Source: Rhodoblastus sp963727035 (GTDB lineage: Bacteria; Pseudomonadota; Alphaproteobacteria; Rhizobiales; Beijerinckiaceae). Taken from it: a DNA stretch of 64,000 nucleotides. The position numbers were made by a program, and so were the translations under genes. This document shows, piece after piece, positions 39,094 to 48,259 of the stretch. Under the pieces are notes generated by a model that saw only the letters and a list, made by a program, of their open reading frames with translations, was not told where the DNA came from and made no database searches. Within the stretch, counting starts at the first letter, position 1, and each line of letters starts with the position of its first letter. Location of the stretch: positions 1 to 64,000 of the forward strand of contig CAVSEY010000029.1 of NCBI GenBank assembly GCA_963727035.1. Direction: 5' to 3'.

Positions 39094-40017
39094 ATGACCA
39101 GACATGTCGCCGTCCTGATGGGCGGCTTTTCCAGCGAGCGCGGCGTCTCCCTGCGCTCGGGCGAGGCCTGCGCCAAGGCGCTCGAAGGCCAGGGCTACAA
39201 GGTTTCGCGCGTCGATGTCGGCCGCGACGTTGCGGAAGTTCTCGCAAGGCTCAAGCCGGACGCCGCGCTCAACGCCTTGCACGGGCCGGGCGGCGAGGAC
39301 GGAATCATCCAGGGCGTGCTGGAATTGTTGCGCATCCCCTACAGCCATTCCGGCGTGCTGGCTTCGGCGCTCGCCGCCAACAAGGAAAAGGCCAAGATCG
39401 TCTTCGCCGCGGCGGGCGTTCCGGTTCCCGCCGGCAAGACGGTCTCGCGCTTCGAGGCGGCGAAAGAGCATGTCCTGCCGCCGCCCTATGTGCTCAAGCC
39501 GATTTCGGAAGGCTCATCCTACGGCGTGTTCATCGTCAAGGAGGGAACCTCGCATCCGCCACAGGAGTTGCTGCGCCCCGACTGGTCCCATGGCGACCTG
39601 ATGCTGGCGGAAAGATATGTTGCCGGCCGCGAGTTGACCTGTGCGGTGATGGGGGACCGGGCGCTGGGCGTCACCGAAATCAAGGCCGTGTCGAGCGAAT
39701 GGTACGATTTCGATTCCAAATATGCCCCTGGGGGGTCAATTCATGAACTTCCCGCAAAAGTTAAAGGAAATATTTACCAACTTGTTCAAGATTTGGCGTT
39801 GAAGGCGCACAGGGCCCTCGGATGCCGCGGCATGAGCCGAACCGACTTCCGTTACGACGACCGCCCCGGAGGTACGGGCGAACTCGTCGTTCTGGAAGTC
39901 AACACTCAGCCGGGAATGACCGAGACCTCCCTTGCGCCCGAAATGGCCGCTTATGCCGGCGTTCCGTTCGGTGAGCTTGTGAAATGGATGGTGGAAGACG
40001 CCTCCTGCGACCGGTAG
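39094..40017 (+). CDS. ddl: D-alanine--D-alanine ligase
   Basis: A 307-residue ATP-grasp enzyme. It shows VAVLMGGFSSERGVSLRSGEA, ALHGPGGEDGIIQG, YSHSGVLASALAANKEKAK, VLKPISEGSSYGVFIV and the C-terminal metal/ATP motif LEVNTQPGMTETSL. The ATG at 39094 follows AGGGCGAAGAAA and gives a standard N-terminus (MTRHVAVLMGG); an upstream ATG at 39076 lies close to the repeat. A stretch of about 65 bases at 39736-39800 is notably AT-rich compared with the rest of the gene. The ftsQ start lies inside its last codons. Confidence 0.94.
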   Translation: MTRHVAVLMGGFSSERGVSLRSGEACAKALEGQGYKVSRVDVGRDVAEVLARLKPDAALNALHGPGGEDGIIQGVLELLRIPYSHSGVLASALAANKEKAKIVFAAAGVPVPAGKTVSRFEAAKEHVLPPPYVLKPISEGSSYGVFIVKEGTSHPPQELLRPDWSHGDLMLAERYVAGRELTCAVMGDRALGVTEIKAVSSEWYDFDSKYAPGGSIHELPAKVKGNIYQLVQDLALKAHRALGCRGMSRTDFRYDDRPGGTGELVVLEVNTQPGMTETSLAPEMAAYAGVPFGELVKWMVEDASCDR

Positions 40018-40985
40018 ATGGGCTTGATCCGGCCCTCGCCTCGTCGCGCGCCGGGCTCGCGGGCGCCGCGGCCGGCCCCTTTCAGGGCTTTTCCTTCTTC
40101 CATGCGCGCGCCGCGGGCCGCGCCAAGGCCGCGCCCAGACCAGCGCCACGGCGCAAGCCTCGCCGCCATGAGGAATCCGGCGCGCTCGCGACCTTTCTGA
40201 GACTGCCGGGCCTCGGCTCCGTCCTCGCCATCGGCTTGCTCGCGGGGGCCGGCGTGCTCGGCGCGGTCGCCAACGGTCAATATGCCGCTTTCGTTGACGA
40301 CTATGGCGCGCCCAGCGACATTGTCGCGCGCGCGCTCGGCTTCGGGATCGACTCGGTCACCATCGCCGGCCAGCACGAAGTGACCGAAAAGCAGATTCTC
40401 GCGATCGCCGGGGTCGATTCCAAGCAATCGCTGCTGTTCCTGGACGCCGGCGCGTTGCGCGACCGCCTGCTCGCCTTGCCGCTGATCAAGAACGCCAGCG
40501 TCCGCAAGTTTTTCCCGGGCCGCCTGGTCATCGACGTGACCGAGCGCAAGCCTTACGGCCTGTGGCAGAAGGACGGCGCGGTCTCGATCGTCGCCGCCGA
40601 TGGCGCGCCGATCGACAAGTTGAACAATCCGAAATTCGAGTCCCTGCCTTTCGTCGTCGGCGACGGCGCCAACGAGCGGATCGGCGAATATGTCGCGCTG
40701 CTCGACGGCGCCGGCGATTTGCGCGGCAAGATCCGCGCCGGCGTGCTGGTGTCGCGGCGGCGCTGGAACCTGAAGATGACCTCCGGCGTGGACGTGCTGC
40801 TGCCCGAGGCCAATCCGCAACAGGCGGTCGCCATCCTGGCGCGGCTCGAAGCCGAATCCGGCCTGATCGAAAAGGCGGTCGTCGCCCTCGACCTGCGCGT
40901 TCCGGGCAAGTTGTATGTGCGCCTGACCGAGGAGGCCGCCGCCGCGCGCGCCGCCCAGTCGCATGCGAAGGGAGCGCATAAATGA
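39984..40985 (+). CDS. ftsQ: Cell division protein FtsQ
   Basis: A 333-residue bitopic protein. A basic cytoplasmic region (1-75) precedes one membrane helix (VLAIGLLAGAGVLGAVANG). A POTRA domain follows (IDSVTIAGQHEVTEKQILAI ... PLIKNASVRKFFPGRLVIDV), then the FtsQ beta domain. It recruits FtsL/B to the divisome. The ATG at 39984 overlaps ddl by 34 bases; a shorter form starting further downstream is possible, because the first 60 residues are weakly conserved. Its TGA overlaps the ftsA ATG by 4 bases. Confidence 0.93.
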   Translation: MDGGRRLLRPVDGLDPALASSRAGLAGAAAGPFQGFSFFHARAAGRAKAAPRPAPRRKPRRHEESGALATFLRLPGLGSVLAIGLLAGAGVLGAVANGQYAAFVDDYGAPSDIVARALGFGIDSVTIAGQHEVTEKQILAIAGVDSKQSLLFLDAGALRDRLLALPLIKNASVRKFFPGRLVIDVTERKPYGLWQKDGAVSIVAADGAPIDKLNNPKFESLPFVVGDGANERIGEYVALLDGAGDLRGKIRAGVLVSRRRWNLKMTSGVDVLLPEANPQQAVAILARLEAESGLIEKAVVALDLRVPGKLYVRLTEEAAAARAAQSHAKGAHK

Positions 40986-42295
40986 TCGCTTCCGTGCACC
41001 TGCCCCGGATCAAGCCGATCTCCACGCGCAAGAGCTCGATCCTCTGCGTGCTCGACGTCGGCGCCTCAAAGGTGGTCTGCCTGATCGCCAAGCTTGTTCC
41101 GGCCGAACCGTCCGACCTTCTGCGCGGCCGCACCCACCGCACGCGCATCCTCGGCATCGGCCATCAGCGGTCGCGCGGCATCAAGGGCGGCGTGGTCATC
41201 GACATGGACGAAACCGAAGCCGCGATCCGCCTCGCGGTCGACGCCGCCGAGCGCATGGCCAAGGCGCAGGTCGAAAGCGTGATCGTCGCCAATCACGGCG
41301 GCCGTCTCGGCTCGGCCTATTTCCACGCCCATGTGCCGGTCGCCCGCAGCGTCTCGGAGAACGACATCCATCGCGTGCTGGAGGCGACCAGCCTGCGCAC
41401 CGCCCAGCAGGGCCGGGCGATCCTGCACAGCCTGCCGACCGGCTTCGCCCTCGACGGCGCCGGCGGCATCCGCGATCCCAAGGGCATGATGGGCGAGGCG
41501 CTCGGCGCCGACCTTCATGTCGTCAGCGCGGACGCGGCGGCGCTCAGCAATCTTCTGCTCGCCGTCGAGCGCTGCCACCTGTCGATCGAGGCGGTGGTCG
41601 CGACGCCTTATGCGTCCGGACTCGCGGTTCTCGTGGACGACGAGGCGGTGCTCGGCGCGACCGTGCTCGACCTCGGCGGCGGTTCCGTCGGCGTCGGCGT
41701 GTTCCGCGACGGCAAGCTGATGCACAGCGACGCCTTCGCCGTCGGCGGCAAGCACGTCACCATGGATATCGCGCGCGGCCTCAACACCCGGCTCGCCGAC
41801 GCCGAGCGGCTCAAGACGCTCTACGGCAGCGCCATCTCCTCGCCTTCGGACGACCGCGAAACCCTGACGATTCCGCAGGTCGGCGACGACGGCGACGGCG
41901 CGATCCATATTTCCAAATCGCAGCTCACGCGCATCATTCGCCCGCGGGTCGAGGAAATTCTCGAACTGGCGCGCGACCGGCTCAGGGCCGCGGGTTTCCC
42001 GCCGACCTCCGGCTGCCGGATCGTTCTGACCGGCGGCGCGAGCCAGCTTACCGGCCTGCCCGAAGCGGCGCGGCGCATTCTCGGCGGCCAGATCCGCGTC
42101 GGGCGTCCGCTCGGCGTCCAGGGCATGCCGGAATCGGCGAAAAGCCCCGGCTTTTCGGCCTCTGTCGGGCTGCTGGTCTATCCGCAATTCTCGAATGTCG
42201 AATATTTCGAGCCAAGCCGCTCCAGCGGGGGCGAGGAGCGGCGGTCGGCGGGCTATTTCGGCAGGGTCGGACGCTGGATCAAGGACAGTTTCTAG
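40982..42295 (+). CDS. ftsA: Cell division protein FtsA
   Basis: A 437-residue actin-like ATPase that tethers FtsZ to the membrane. Recognisable parts are CVLDVGASKVVCLIAKL (phosphate 1), ISGRAASRG-equivalent region HQRSRGIKGGVVIDM, TVLDLGGGSVGVGVF (phosphate 2), GGKHVTMDIARGL and IVLTGGASQLTGLPEAA (adenosine). The C-terminal amphipathic helix is GRVGRWIKDSF, the membrane anchor. The gene is coupled to ftsQ by a 4-base overlap and separated by 86 bp from ftsZ. Confidence 0.95.
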   Translation: MIASVHLPRIKPISTRKSSILCVLDVGASKVVCLIAKLVPAEPSDLLRGRTHRTRILGIGHQRSRGIKGGVVIDMDETEAAIRLAVDAAERMAKAQVESVIVANHGGRLGSAYFHAHVPVARSVSENDIHRVLEATSLRTAQQGRAILHSLPTGFALDGAGGIRDPKGMMGEALGADLHVVSADAAALSNLLLAVERCHLSIEAVVATPYASGLAVLVDDEAVLGATVLDLGGGSVGVGVFRDGKLMHSDAFAVGGKHVTMDIARGLNTRLADAERLKTLYGSAISSPSDDRETLTIPQVGDDGDGAIHISKSQLTRIIRPRVEEILELARDRLRAAGFPPTSGCRIVLTGGASQLTGLPEAARRILGGQIRVGRPLGVQGMPESAKSPGFSASVGLLVYPQFSNVEYFEPSRSSGGEERRSAGYFGRVGRWIKDSF

Positions 42296-42381
42296 AAGTG
42301 AAAGACGACGCCGCCGTATGGCGGCAGGGTTCAAAGGCAAAGGGCGCGAGCGCGCAGCTCCAGGGAACAAGAGGACAGAAA

Positions 42382-44136
42382 ATGACGATCAACTTGAAAG
42401 CGCCGGAATTGCGTGAACTCAAGCCCCGCATCATGGTGTGCGGCGTGGGGGGCGCGGGCGGCAACGCCGTCAACAACATGATCGATTCCGGTCTCGCCGG
42501 CGTCGATTTCATCGTCGCCAACACCGACGCCCAGGCGCTGACCAGCTCCAGGGCCGAGCGCATCATCCAGATGGGCCTGCAGGTGACCGAGGGCCTCGGC
42601 GCCGGCTCGCAGCCGGAAGTCGGCCGCGCCTCGGCGGAGGAAGCGATCGAGGAAATCCGCGATCATCTCGCCGGCGCCCATATGGTCTTCGTCACCGCCG
42701 GCATGGGCGGCGGCACCGGCACCGGCGCGGCCCCGGTCATCGCCCGCACCGCACGCGACATGGGCATACTGACCGTCGGCGTGGTCACCAAGCCGTTCCA
42801 GTTCGAGGGCATTCGCCGCATGCGAATCGCCGATCTGGGCATCGAGGAGCTGCACAAGGCGGTCGACACCCTGATCGTCATCCCGAACCAGAACCTGTTC
42901 CGCGTCGCCAACGAGAAGACGACCTTCGCCGACGCCTTCTCCATGGCCGACCAGGTGCTCTATTCCGGCGTCGCCTGCATCACCGACCTGATGGTGCGCG
43001 AGGGCCTGATCAATCTCGATTTCGCCGACGTGCGCGCCATCATGCGCGACATGGGCAAGGCGATGATGGGCACCGGCGAGGCCACCGGCGAACGCCGCGC
43101 CATCCTCGCCGCCGAGGCCGCCATCGCCAATCCGCTGCTCGACGAAGTGTCGATGAAGGGCGCGAAGGGCCTGCTGATCTCGATCACCGGCGGCAACGAT
43201 CTCACCCTCTATGAAGTGGACGAAGCCGCCAGCCGCATCCGCCAGGAAGTGGACGAAGACGCCAATATCATCCTCGGCGCGACCTTCGACCATGGCCTGG
43301 AAGGCGTGATCCGCGTCTCCGTGGTCGCCACCGGCATCGACAAGCCCGCCGGCGCCTCCGAATTGAACGATCAGCGCGTCGCGGCCGAGGCGGTCGAGCG
43401 CCTGCGCCTCCAGGCGGCGGCCCGCCAGGCCGAGGCCCCGCAGCCCGCGCGTCCCGCGCCTGCGCCGGAAGCCTATTATGCGCCTCAAGCCGTCGAGGCG
43501 GCGCCTCAGCCCGCGCCCGCGCCGCAGCCGGTCCCGGCTTATGCGCCGCCGCCGGCCGCCGAACAGATCTATGCGCCGCATCATCCCGATGTGCAGATCA
43601 AGCGCATGCCGGCGCCCCCGGCGGCCTATGCGGAACCCCCGGCCACGCCTGCGCGCCGCGTCGAGACGTCCGGGGTCGCCGAACCCTTCGTTCCGCCGCT
43701 GGCCGAACAGCCGATGCGCGCCCCGCGCATGCCCAGCATCGACGAACTGCCCCTGCCGGGCCAGAACCTGATGCGCAACGCCCAGCAGAACGCTGCGGCG
43801 CCGGACACCCGTCGCCGGACCCTGCTCGAACGTCTCGCCACCTTCGGCATGAGCCGCGCCGAGGAACATCTCGCCGCCGCGCCGGCGCCCGCGCTCCATG
43901 CGCCGATGCAGCCTCCGCCCCAGGCGCCCATGCAGGCGCCCATGCAGTCGCACGCCCAGGCTCCCGCGGGCTATGCGCCGCGCCCCGCCCAGCCCTCGCC
44001 GGTTCACGCGGAATATGCGAAGCGGCCGCCGGCTCAGCGCCCGGCCGCCACGATCGACGCCAATGGCCGCGGCTATCCGCGCGCCGAAGAGGATCACCTC
44101 GAAATTCCCGCCTTCCTGCGGCGTCAATCGAGCTGA
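42382..44136 (+). CDS. ftsZ: Cell division GTPase FtsZ
   Basis: A 584-residue tubulin homologue. The GTPase core covers about residues 10-320 with VCGVGGAGGNAVNNMI, the tubulin signature GGGTGTGAAPVIA and the T7 loop LINLDFADVR. A long Pro/Ala/Gln-rich linker (about 340-570) follows, as in many alphaproteobacteria. The gene ends with the conserved C-terminal peptide LEIPAFLRRQ that binds FtsA. GAGGACAG precedes the ATG at 42382. A strong terminator follows, closing the dcw transcription unit before lpxC. Confidence 0.97.
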   Translation: MTINLKAPELRELKPRIMVCGVGGAGGNAVNNMIDSGLAGVDFIVANTDAQALTSSRAERIIQMGLQVTEGLGAGSQPEVGRASAEEAIEEIRDHLAGAHMVFVTAGMGGGTGTGAAPVIARTARDMGILTVGVVTKPFQFEGIRRMRIADLGIEELHKAVDTLIVIPNQNLFRVANEKTTFADAFSMADQVLYSGVACITDLMVREGLINLDFADVRAIMRDMGKAMMGTGEATGERRAILAAEAAIANPLLDEVSMKGAKGLLISITGGNDLTLYEVDEAASRIRQEVDEDANIILGATFDHGLEGVIRVSVVATGIDKPAGASELNDQRVAAEAVERLRLQAAARQAEAPQPARPAPAPEAYYAPQAVEAAPQPAPAPQPVPAYAPPPAAEQIYAPHHPDVQIKRMPAPPAAYAEPPATPARRVETSGVAEPFVPPLAEQPMRAPRMPSIDELPLPGQNLMRNAQQNAAAPDTRRRTLLERLATFGMSRAEEHLAAAPAPALHAPMQPPPQAPMQAPMQSHAQAPAGYAPRPAQPSPVHAEYAKRPPAQRPAATIDANGRGYPRAEEDHLEIPAFLRRQSS

Positions 44137-44163
44137 CAAGGCCGCAACCGCGGCGTAAGAAGC

Positions 44164-44189
44164 AAAAACCCGCCGCGTGGCGGGTTTTT
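44164..44189 (+). terminator. Rho-independent terminator after ftsZ
   Basis: Stem CCCGCC (44169-44174), loop GCGT, stem GGCGGG (44179-44184) followed by five T, and preceded by five A so that it could also work on the other strand. It lies 28 bases after the ftsZ stop and ends the dcw operon. Confidence 0.9.
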
Positions 44190-44495
44190 GTCGTCATGAC
44201 GATCCTGATCGGGCCAGAGTTTGACTATTGATTGAGGCTAACGCGTCGAAAATGAGGTTAATTTGTAACAGGGGCGTAAGAAAGAGTGATTTGTGAGGAC
44301 AGGCCGCAGCCGATACCTTTAATCCATGGCGAATCCATGGTTTCCGCGGCCGCGAGGCGTGTCGGGTTTGTGTTTTGGAGATTCGCCGCGTCACTTTCGG
44401 GATGGCGTTTTCGGGGCGGCGCGGCAATGTCGTGGCAAAACCGGGGCGCAACCGCAATGTTCCTGTGGCTTCACACGGGACGAGACAATGGAAAA
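44190..44495 (+). other. Non-coding leader region upstream of lpxC
   Basis: About 300 bases without a gene. The first 90 bases are AT-rich for this chromosome (TTGACTATTGATTGAGG at 44221, GAGGTTAATTTGTAACAG near 44252) and probably hold the lpxC promoter, though no well-spaced -35/-10 pair can be picked. A TTAA plus TAAC pair here could be a poor CtrA match. A short inverted pair, CCATGGCGAATCCATGG, lies near 44324. In-frame codons upstream of lpxC here are not family-like. Confidence 0.5.
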
Positions 44496-45449
44496 ATGAT
44501 GAAGCAGCGCTTTCAGACCACGCTCCGCCAACGCATCGTTCTGGCTGGAGGGATTGGCGTCCATTCCGGCAAAGCTGTTCGTCTCGTTCTCAATCCCACC
44601 GAAGCCAACGCCGGTCTCGTGTTCCTGCGCAGCGGCCTGCCCGATGGCGGTAGCCGCACCATCGAGGCCAACTGGTCCAAGGTGACCATGACCGAGTTGT
44701 GCACCGTCATCGGCGATGGCGCGCAGCATATGGTCTCCACCATCGAACATCTGGTCGCCGCCCTGCGCGGCCTTGGGGTGGACAATTGCCTCGTCGAGGT
44801 CGATGGCCCCGAAGTTCCGATCATGGACGGCTCGGCGGCCGCTTTCGTCGAAGCCATCGACCGCGCCGGGATCGTCCGGCTCGACGCCCCGCGGCGCTAT
44901 CTCAAGATTCTCAAGCCCATCCGCGTCGAACAGGGCCGCGCCTTCGCCGAACTCCTCCCGGCGGAAAAGGGTTTCCGCCTCGATGTCGAGATCGACTTCA
45001 AGAGCGAGGCGGTCGGTCGCCAGCGCAAGGTTCTCGATCTCGATCCGGCCGCGTTCCGTCGCGACCTGGCGCGCGCGCGCACCTTCGGCTTTCTCGCGGA
45101 CGTCAAGAGGCTGGTCATGGCCGGCTTCGCGCTGGGCGCGTCGCTCGAAAACTCCGTCGGCATCGATGAGGACCGCATCCTCAACCCCGAGGGCCTGCGC
45201 TTCTCCGACGAATTCGTCCGCCACAAAATGCTCGACGCGGTGGGCGATCTCGCGCTGGCGGGCGCCCCGATGGTCGGCGCCTACCGGTCCTATTGCGGCG
45301 GCCACAAGCTGAATGTCGCCGTGCTGGCGGCCCTGTTCGCCGACCGGTCGGCCTATCGTTTCGTCGATTATGCGCCGGTCCCGCGCGAAGGCGCCCGCGC
45401 CGACCTCGGTCTGGTTGCGGCTCCGGTCTATATGGCGGAGCGCAACTGA
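44496..45449 (+). CDS. lpxC: UDP-3-O-acyl-N-acetylglucosamine deacetylase LpxC
   Basis: A zinc amidase of 317 residues, the committed step of lipid A synthesis. It has GIGVHSGKAVRLVLNPT, the zinc/active-site loop MVSTIEHLVAALRGLGVDN (His and the neighbouring Glu), PIMDGSAAAFVEAI, FGFLADVKRL, the second metal motif EFVRHKMLDAVGDLAL (His/Asp) and the catalytic His in CGGHKLNVAVL. The start is ATG-ATG at 44496/44499. It is transcribed separately from ftsZ, given the intervening terminator. Confidence 0.95.
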   Translation: MMKQRFQTTLRQRIVLAGGIGVHSGKAVRLVLNPTEANAGLVFLRSGLPDGGSRTIEANWSKVTMTELCTVIGDGAQHMVSTIEHLVAALRGLGVDNCLVEVDGPEVPIMDGSAAAFVEAIDRAGIVRLDAPRRYLKILKPIRVEQGRAFAELLPAEKGFRLDVEIDFKSEAVGRQRKVLDLDPAAFRRDLARARTFGFLADVKRLVMAGFALGASLENSVGIDEDRILNPEGLRFSDEFVRHKMLDAVGDLALAGAPMVGAYRSYCGGHKLNVAVLAALFADRSAYRFVDYAPVPREGARADLGLVAAPVYMAERN

Positions 45450-45644
45450 ACCCGCTCGCGGGGAGGTCGCGTCGCGGCGGCCGGGTCTTAAAATTGCCTC
45501 AAAAAGCCGCTTTTGCTTTTGCGTGCGCGCCGCGCTAAGCGTTGGCGGCGGCGGCGCTCGCCATGCGCGCCCTGTTGGCGCTTTCGCCGCGATATGGCTG
45601 AACCTTCCGGGCCCGGCGCGCCCGCGTGATCACGAGCGTGTTGA

Positions 45645-46526
45645 ATGAACGATTCGCATTCCCTTGGCTTCAGGATTTTCCGCGCCCTTCTGGTCGCCGG
45701 GGCCGCATTGACCATCAGCGCGCACTCGGCCTTGAGCTTTTCGTTGGAGGATCTCAATCCCTTCGGCAAGAAGAAATACGAGATGAAGCTCGAACCGGAC
45801 GTTCCGGCGGATCGCATCTATAACGAGGGCCTGATCAAGATCGACCATCATGATTACGAGGCCGCCGCCAAGCAGTTCGCCAGTCTGCAGAAGCAATATC
45901 CGTTCAGCGAATGGGCGCGCAAAGGCCTGGTGATGGAGGTCTACTCCAATTACCTCAGCCATTCCTACGTCGAAGCGTCCACCGCCGCCGACCGCTATAT
46001 CTCGCTCTATCCCAATTCCGACGACGCGCCTTATGTGAACTATCTCGCCGGGCAGGCGATGTATGGCGACATGCCCGATGTCCAGCGCGACCAGGACCGC
46101 GTCGTCAAGGCGTTGAAATATTACCAGACCGTGGTCGACAAATATCCCAAGTCGAAATACGCCGCGGACTCGCGTCTCAAGATCCAGATCTGCCATGACC
46201 AGCTTGCCGGCCACGAGTTGGAGATCGGGCGCTACTATCTGAAGCGCGAGAACTACGCCGCCGCGATCAACCGCTTCCACGAAGTTCTGTCCAAATATCA
46301 GGACACACGCGAGGCCGAGGAGGCGCTGGAGCGCCTGACCGAGGCCTATCTCGCCATGGGAATCACCCAGGAAGCCGAGACCGCCGCCGCGGTTCTGGGT
46401 ACGAATTACCCCAATTCGCAATGGTACAAGGACGCCTATGAGCGTCTCCAGTCGAACGGTCTGTCGCCGCACGAACATACGGATTCGTGGATTTCCAAGG
46501 CCTTCAAGAAGGTCGGATTGAGCTGA
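45645..46526 (+). CDS. bamD: Outer membrane assembly factor BamD, without lipobox cysteine
   Basis: A 293-residue TPR-type protein of the BamD/ComL family: DVPADRIYNEGLIKIDHHDY, AAAKQFASLQKQYPFSEWA, YPNSDDAPYVNYLAGQAMY, RRDQD-like PDVQRDQDRVVKALKYYQTV, FHEVLSKYQDTREAEEALE. It should act in the BAM complex inserting outer-membrane barrels. The N-terminus has a hydrophobic signal (FRALLVAGAALTISAHSALS), but no Cys occurs before SLEDLNPFGKKK in any frame, so the usual lipid anchor is missing. The gene lies between lpxC and recN as in other alphaproteobacteria. Confidence 0.92.
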   Translation: MNDSHSLGFRIFRALLVAGAALTISAHSALSFSLEDLNPFGKKKYEMKLEPDVPADRIYNEGLIKIDHHDYEAAAKQFASLQKQYPFSEWARKGLVMEVYSNYLSHSYVEASTAADRYISLYPNSDDAPYVNYLAGQAMYGDMPDVQRDQDRVVKALKYYQTVVDKYPKSKYAADSRLKIQICHDQLAGHELEIGRYYLKRENYAAAINRFHEVLSKYQDTREAEEALERLTEAYLAMGITQEAETAAAVLGTNYPNSQWYKDAYERLQSNGLSPHEHTDSWISKAFKKVGLS

Positions 46527-46587
46527 GGCGCATTTCCGTTTATTCCTGCGGACCCGGGGGCGAAAATCTCCCGTCGAGGCAGGGTCC

Positions 46588-48258
46588 ATGCTGGTTCAGC
46601 TCGCGATTCGCGACATTGTCCTGATCGACCGGCTGGAGCTGGAATTCGGCCCCGGCCTGACCGTGCTCACCGGCGAGACCGGCGCCGGCAAATCCATCCT
46701 TCTCGACGCCTTTTCGCTGGCCCTTGGCGGGCGCGGCGACGGCTCCCTGGTGCGTTCCGGCCAGGGGCAGGGGCAGGTGGTCGCCATGTTCGACCCGCCG
46801 CCCGGCCATCCCGCCCGCCTTGCCGCCGCCGAACAGGGCCTCGACGTCGAGGGCGACCTCATCCTGCGCCGCGTGCAGATGGCCGACGGGCGCAGTCGCG
46901 CCTTCGTCAACGACCAGCCGGTCAGCGTTCAGGCCTTGCGCGTCCTCGGCGACGCTCTGGTGGAAATCCACGGCCAGCATGACGACCGCGCCCTGGTCGA
47001 CCCCAACGTCCATCGCGCCCTGCTCGACGCGTTCGGGAACAATGGCGACCTCCTCGCCAGGACCCGCGCCGCCCATGCCGCCCTGCGCGAGGCCGAGAAA
47101 GACCTGCGTGAAGAAACGGCGGCGGTCGAAGCCGCGCGCAAGGAGGCGGATTATCTCTCTCACGCCCATGCGGAGCTGGCGAAGCTCAGCCCGCGTCCGG
47201 GCGAGGAGGAGGAGCTTGCGGCCGAGCGCACCGCGATGCAGCAGGCCGAGAAGGTCACAGGGGATTTGCGCGACGCCCATGAGAGCGTCGCCGGCGACGG
47301 CTCGCCCTTGTCCACCCTTTCCGCCGCCCTGCGCCGGCTGGAGCGGCGCCAGCCGCATGCGCCGCATCTGATCGATCCGGCGATACGAGCGCTGGATTCG
47401 GCGCTCAATGCGCTCGATCTCGCTCAAGCTGCCCTGGATCAGGCGTTGCGCGACGCCGAATTCGATCCGCGCGCGCTGGAGCAGGTCGAGGAAAGGCTGT
47501 TCGCTCTGCGCGCCGCCGCGCGCAAATATGGCGCGCCGGTCGATCGGCTCCCGGCTCTCGCCGAAAAATTCGCCGCCGATCTCGCCGCGCTCGACGCCGG
47601 AGAGGCGCGCCTCGTCGCGCTGGCCAAGGCGCGGGAAGCTGCGGAATCCCATTATCGCGCCTGCGCCGCGGAACTGACCAAGGCGCGCCAGAAGGCCGCC
47701 AAGGCGCTCGACGCGGCGGTGACCGTCGAACTGCCGCCGCTGAAACTGGAGCGCGCGGTTTTTTCGACCCAGATCGCCACCGACCCCGATCAGGGGGGGC
47801 CGGACGGGGCGGAAAAGGTCGAGTTCTGGGTCCAGACCAATCCCGGCTCGCGGCCGGGGCCGTTGATGAAGGTCGCTTCGGGGGGCGAATTGTCGCGCTT
47901 CATGCTGGCGCTGAAAGTGGCGCTGGCCGATCGCGGCTCGGCGCCGACTTTGGTGTTCGACGAGATCGATTCGGGCGCCGGCGGCGCGGCCGCCGACGCC
48001 ATCGGGCAGAGGCTGGCGCGGCTCGGCGCCAAGGTGCAGGTGCTGTCCGTCACCCACGCGCCGCAGGTCGCCGCCCGCGCGACCACCCATATGCGGATTT
48101 CCAAGGACCTCGCCGACAAGGGGGCGCGGGCCGCCACCCGCGTCGCCCCGCTCGTCGACGAGCATCGGCGCGAGGAGATCGCGCGCATGCTCGCCGGCGC
48201 GACCATTACCGACGAGGCGCGGGCGGCGGCGGCGCGCTTGATCGAGAACGCCGGCTAG
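46588..48258 (+). CDS. recN: DNA repair protein RecN
   Basis: A 556-residue SMC-like ATPase in recombinational repair of double-strand breaks. The N-terminal half-nucleotide-binding domain has LTVLTGETGAGKSILLDAF and VEIHGQHDDRALVDP. A long Ala/Glu/Arg-rich coiled coil occupies about 160-370. The C-terminal half has SGGELSRFMLALKVALAD (signature), TLVFDEIDSGAGGAAA (Walker B) and VLSVTHAPQVAARA. It is followed after 1 base by ligA, suggesting a repair operon downstream of bamD. Confidence 0.95.
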   Translation: MLVQLAIRDIVLIDRLELEFGPGLTVLTGETGAGKSILLDAFSLALGGRGDGSLVRSGQGQGQVVAMFDPPPGHPARLAAAEQGLDVEGDLILRRVQMADGRSRAFVNDQPVSVQALRVLGDALVEIHGQHDDRALVDPNVHRALLDAFGNNGDLLARTRAAHAALREAEKDLREETAAVEAARKEADYLSHAHAELAKLSPRPGEEEELAAERTAMQQAEKVTGDLRDAHESVAGDGSPLSTLSAALRRLERRQPHAPHLIDPAIRALDSALNALDLAQAALDQALRDAEFDPRALEQVEERLFALRAAARKYGAPVDRLPALAEKFAADLAALDAGEARLVALAKAREAAESHYRACAAELTKARQKAAKALDAAVTVELPPLKLERAVFSTQIATDPDQGGPDGAEKVEFWVQTNPGSRPGPLMKVASGGELSRFMLALKVALADRGSAPTLVFDEIDSGAGGAAADAIGQRLARLGAKVQVLSVTHAPQVAARATTHMRISKDLADKGARAATRVAPLVDEHRREEIARMLAGATITDEARAAAARLIENAG

Positions 48259-48259
48259 C

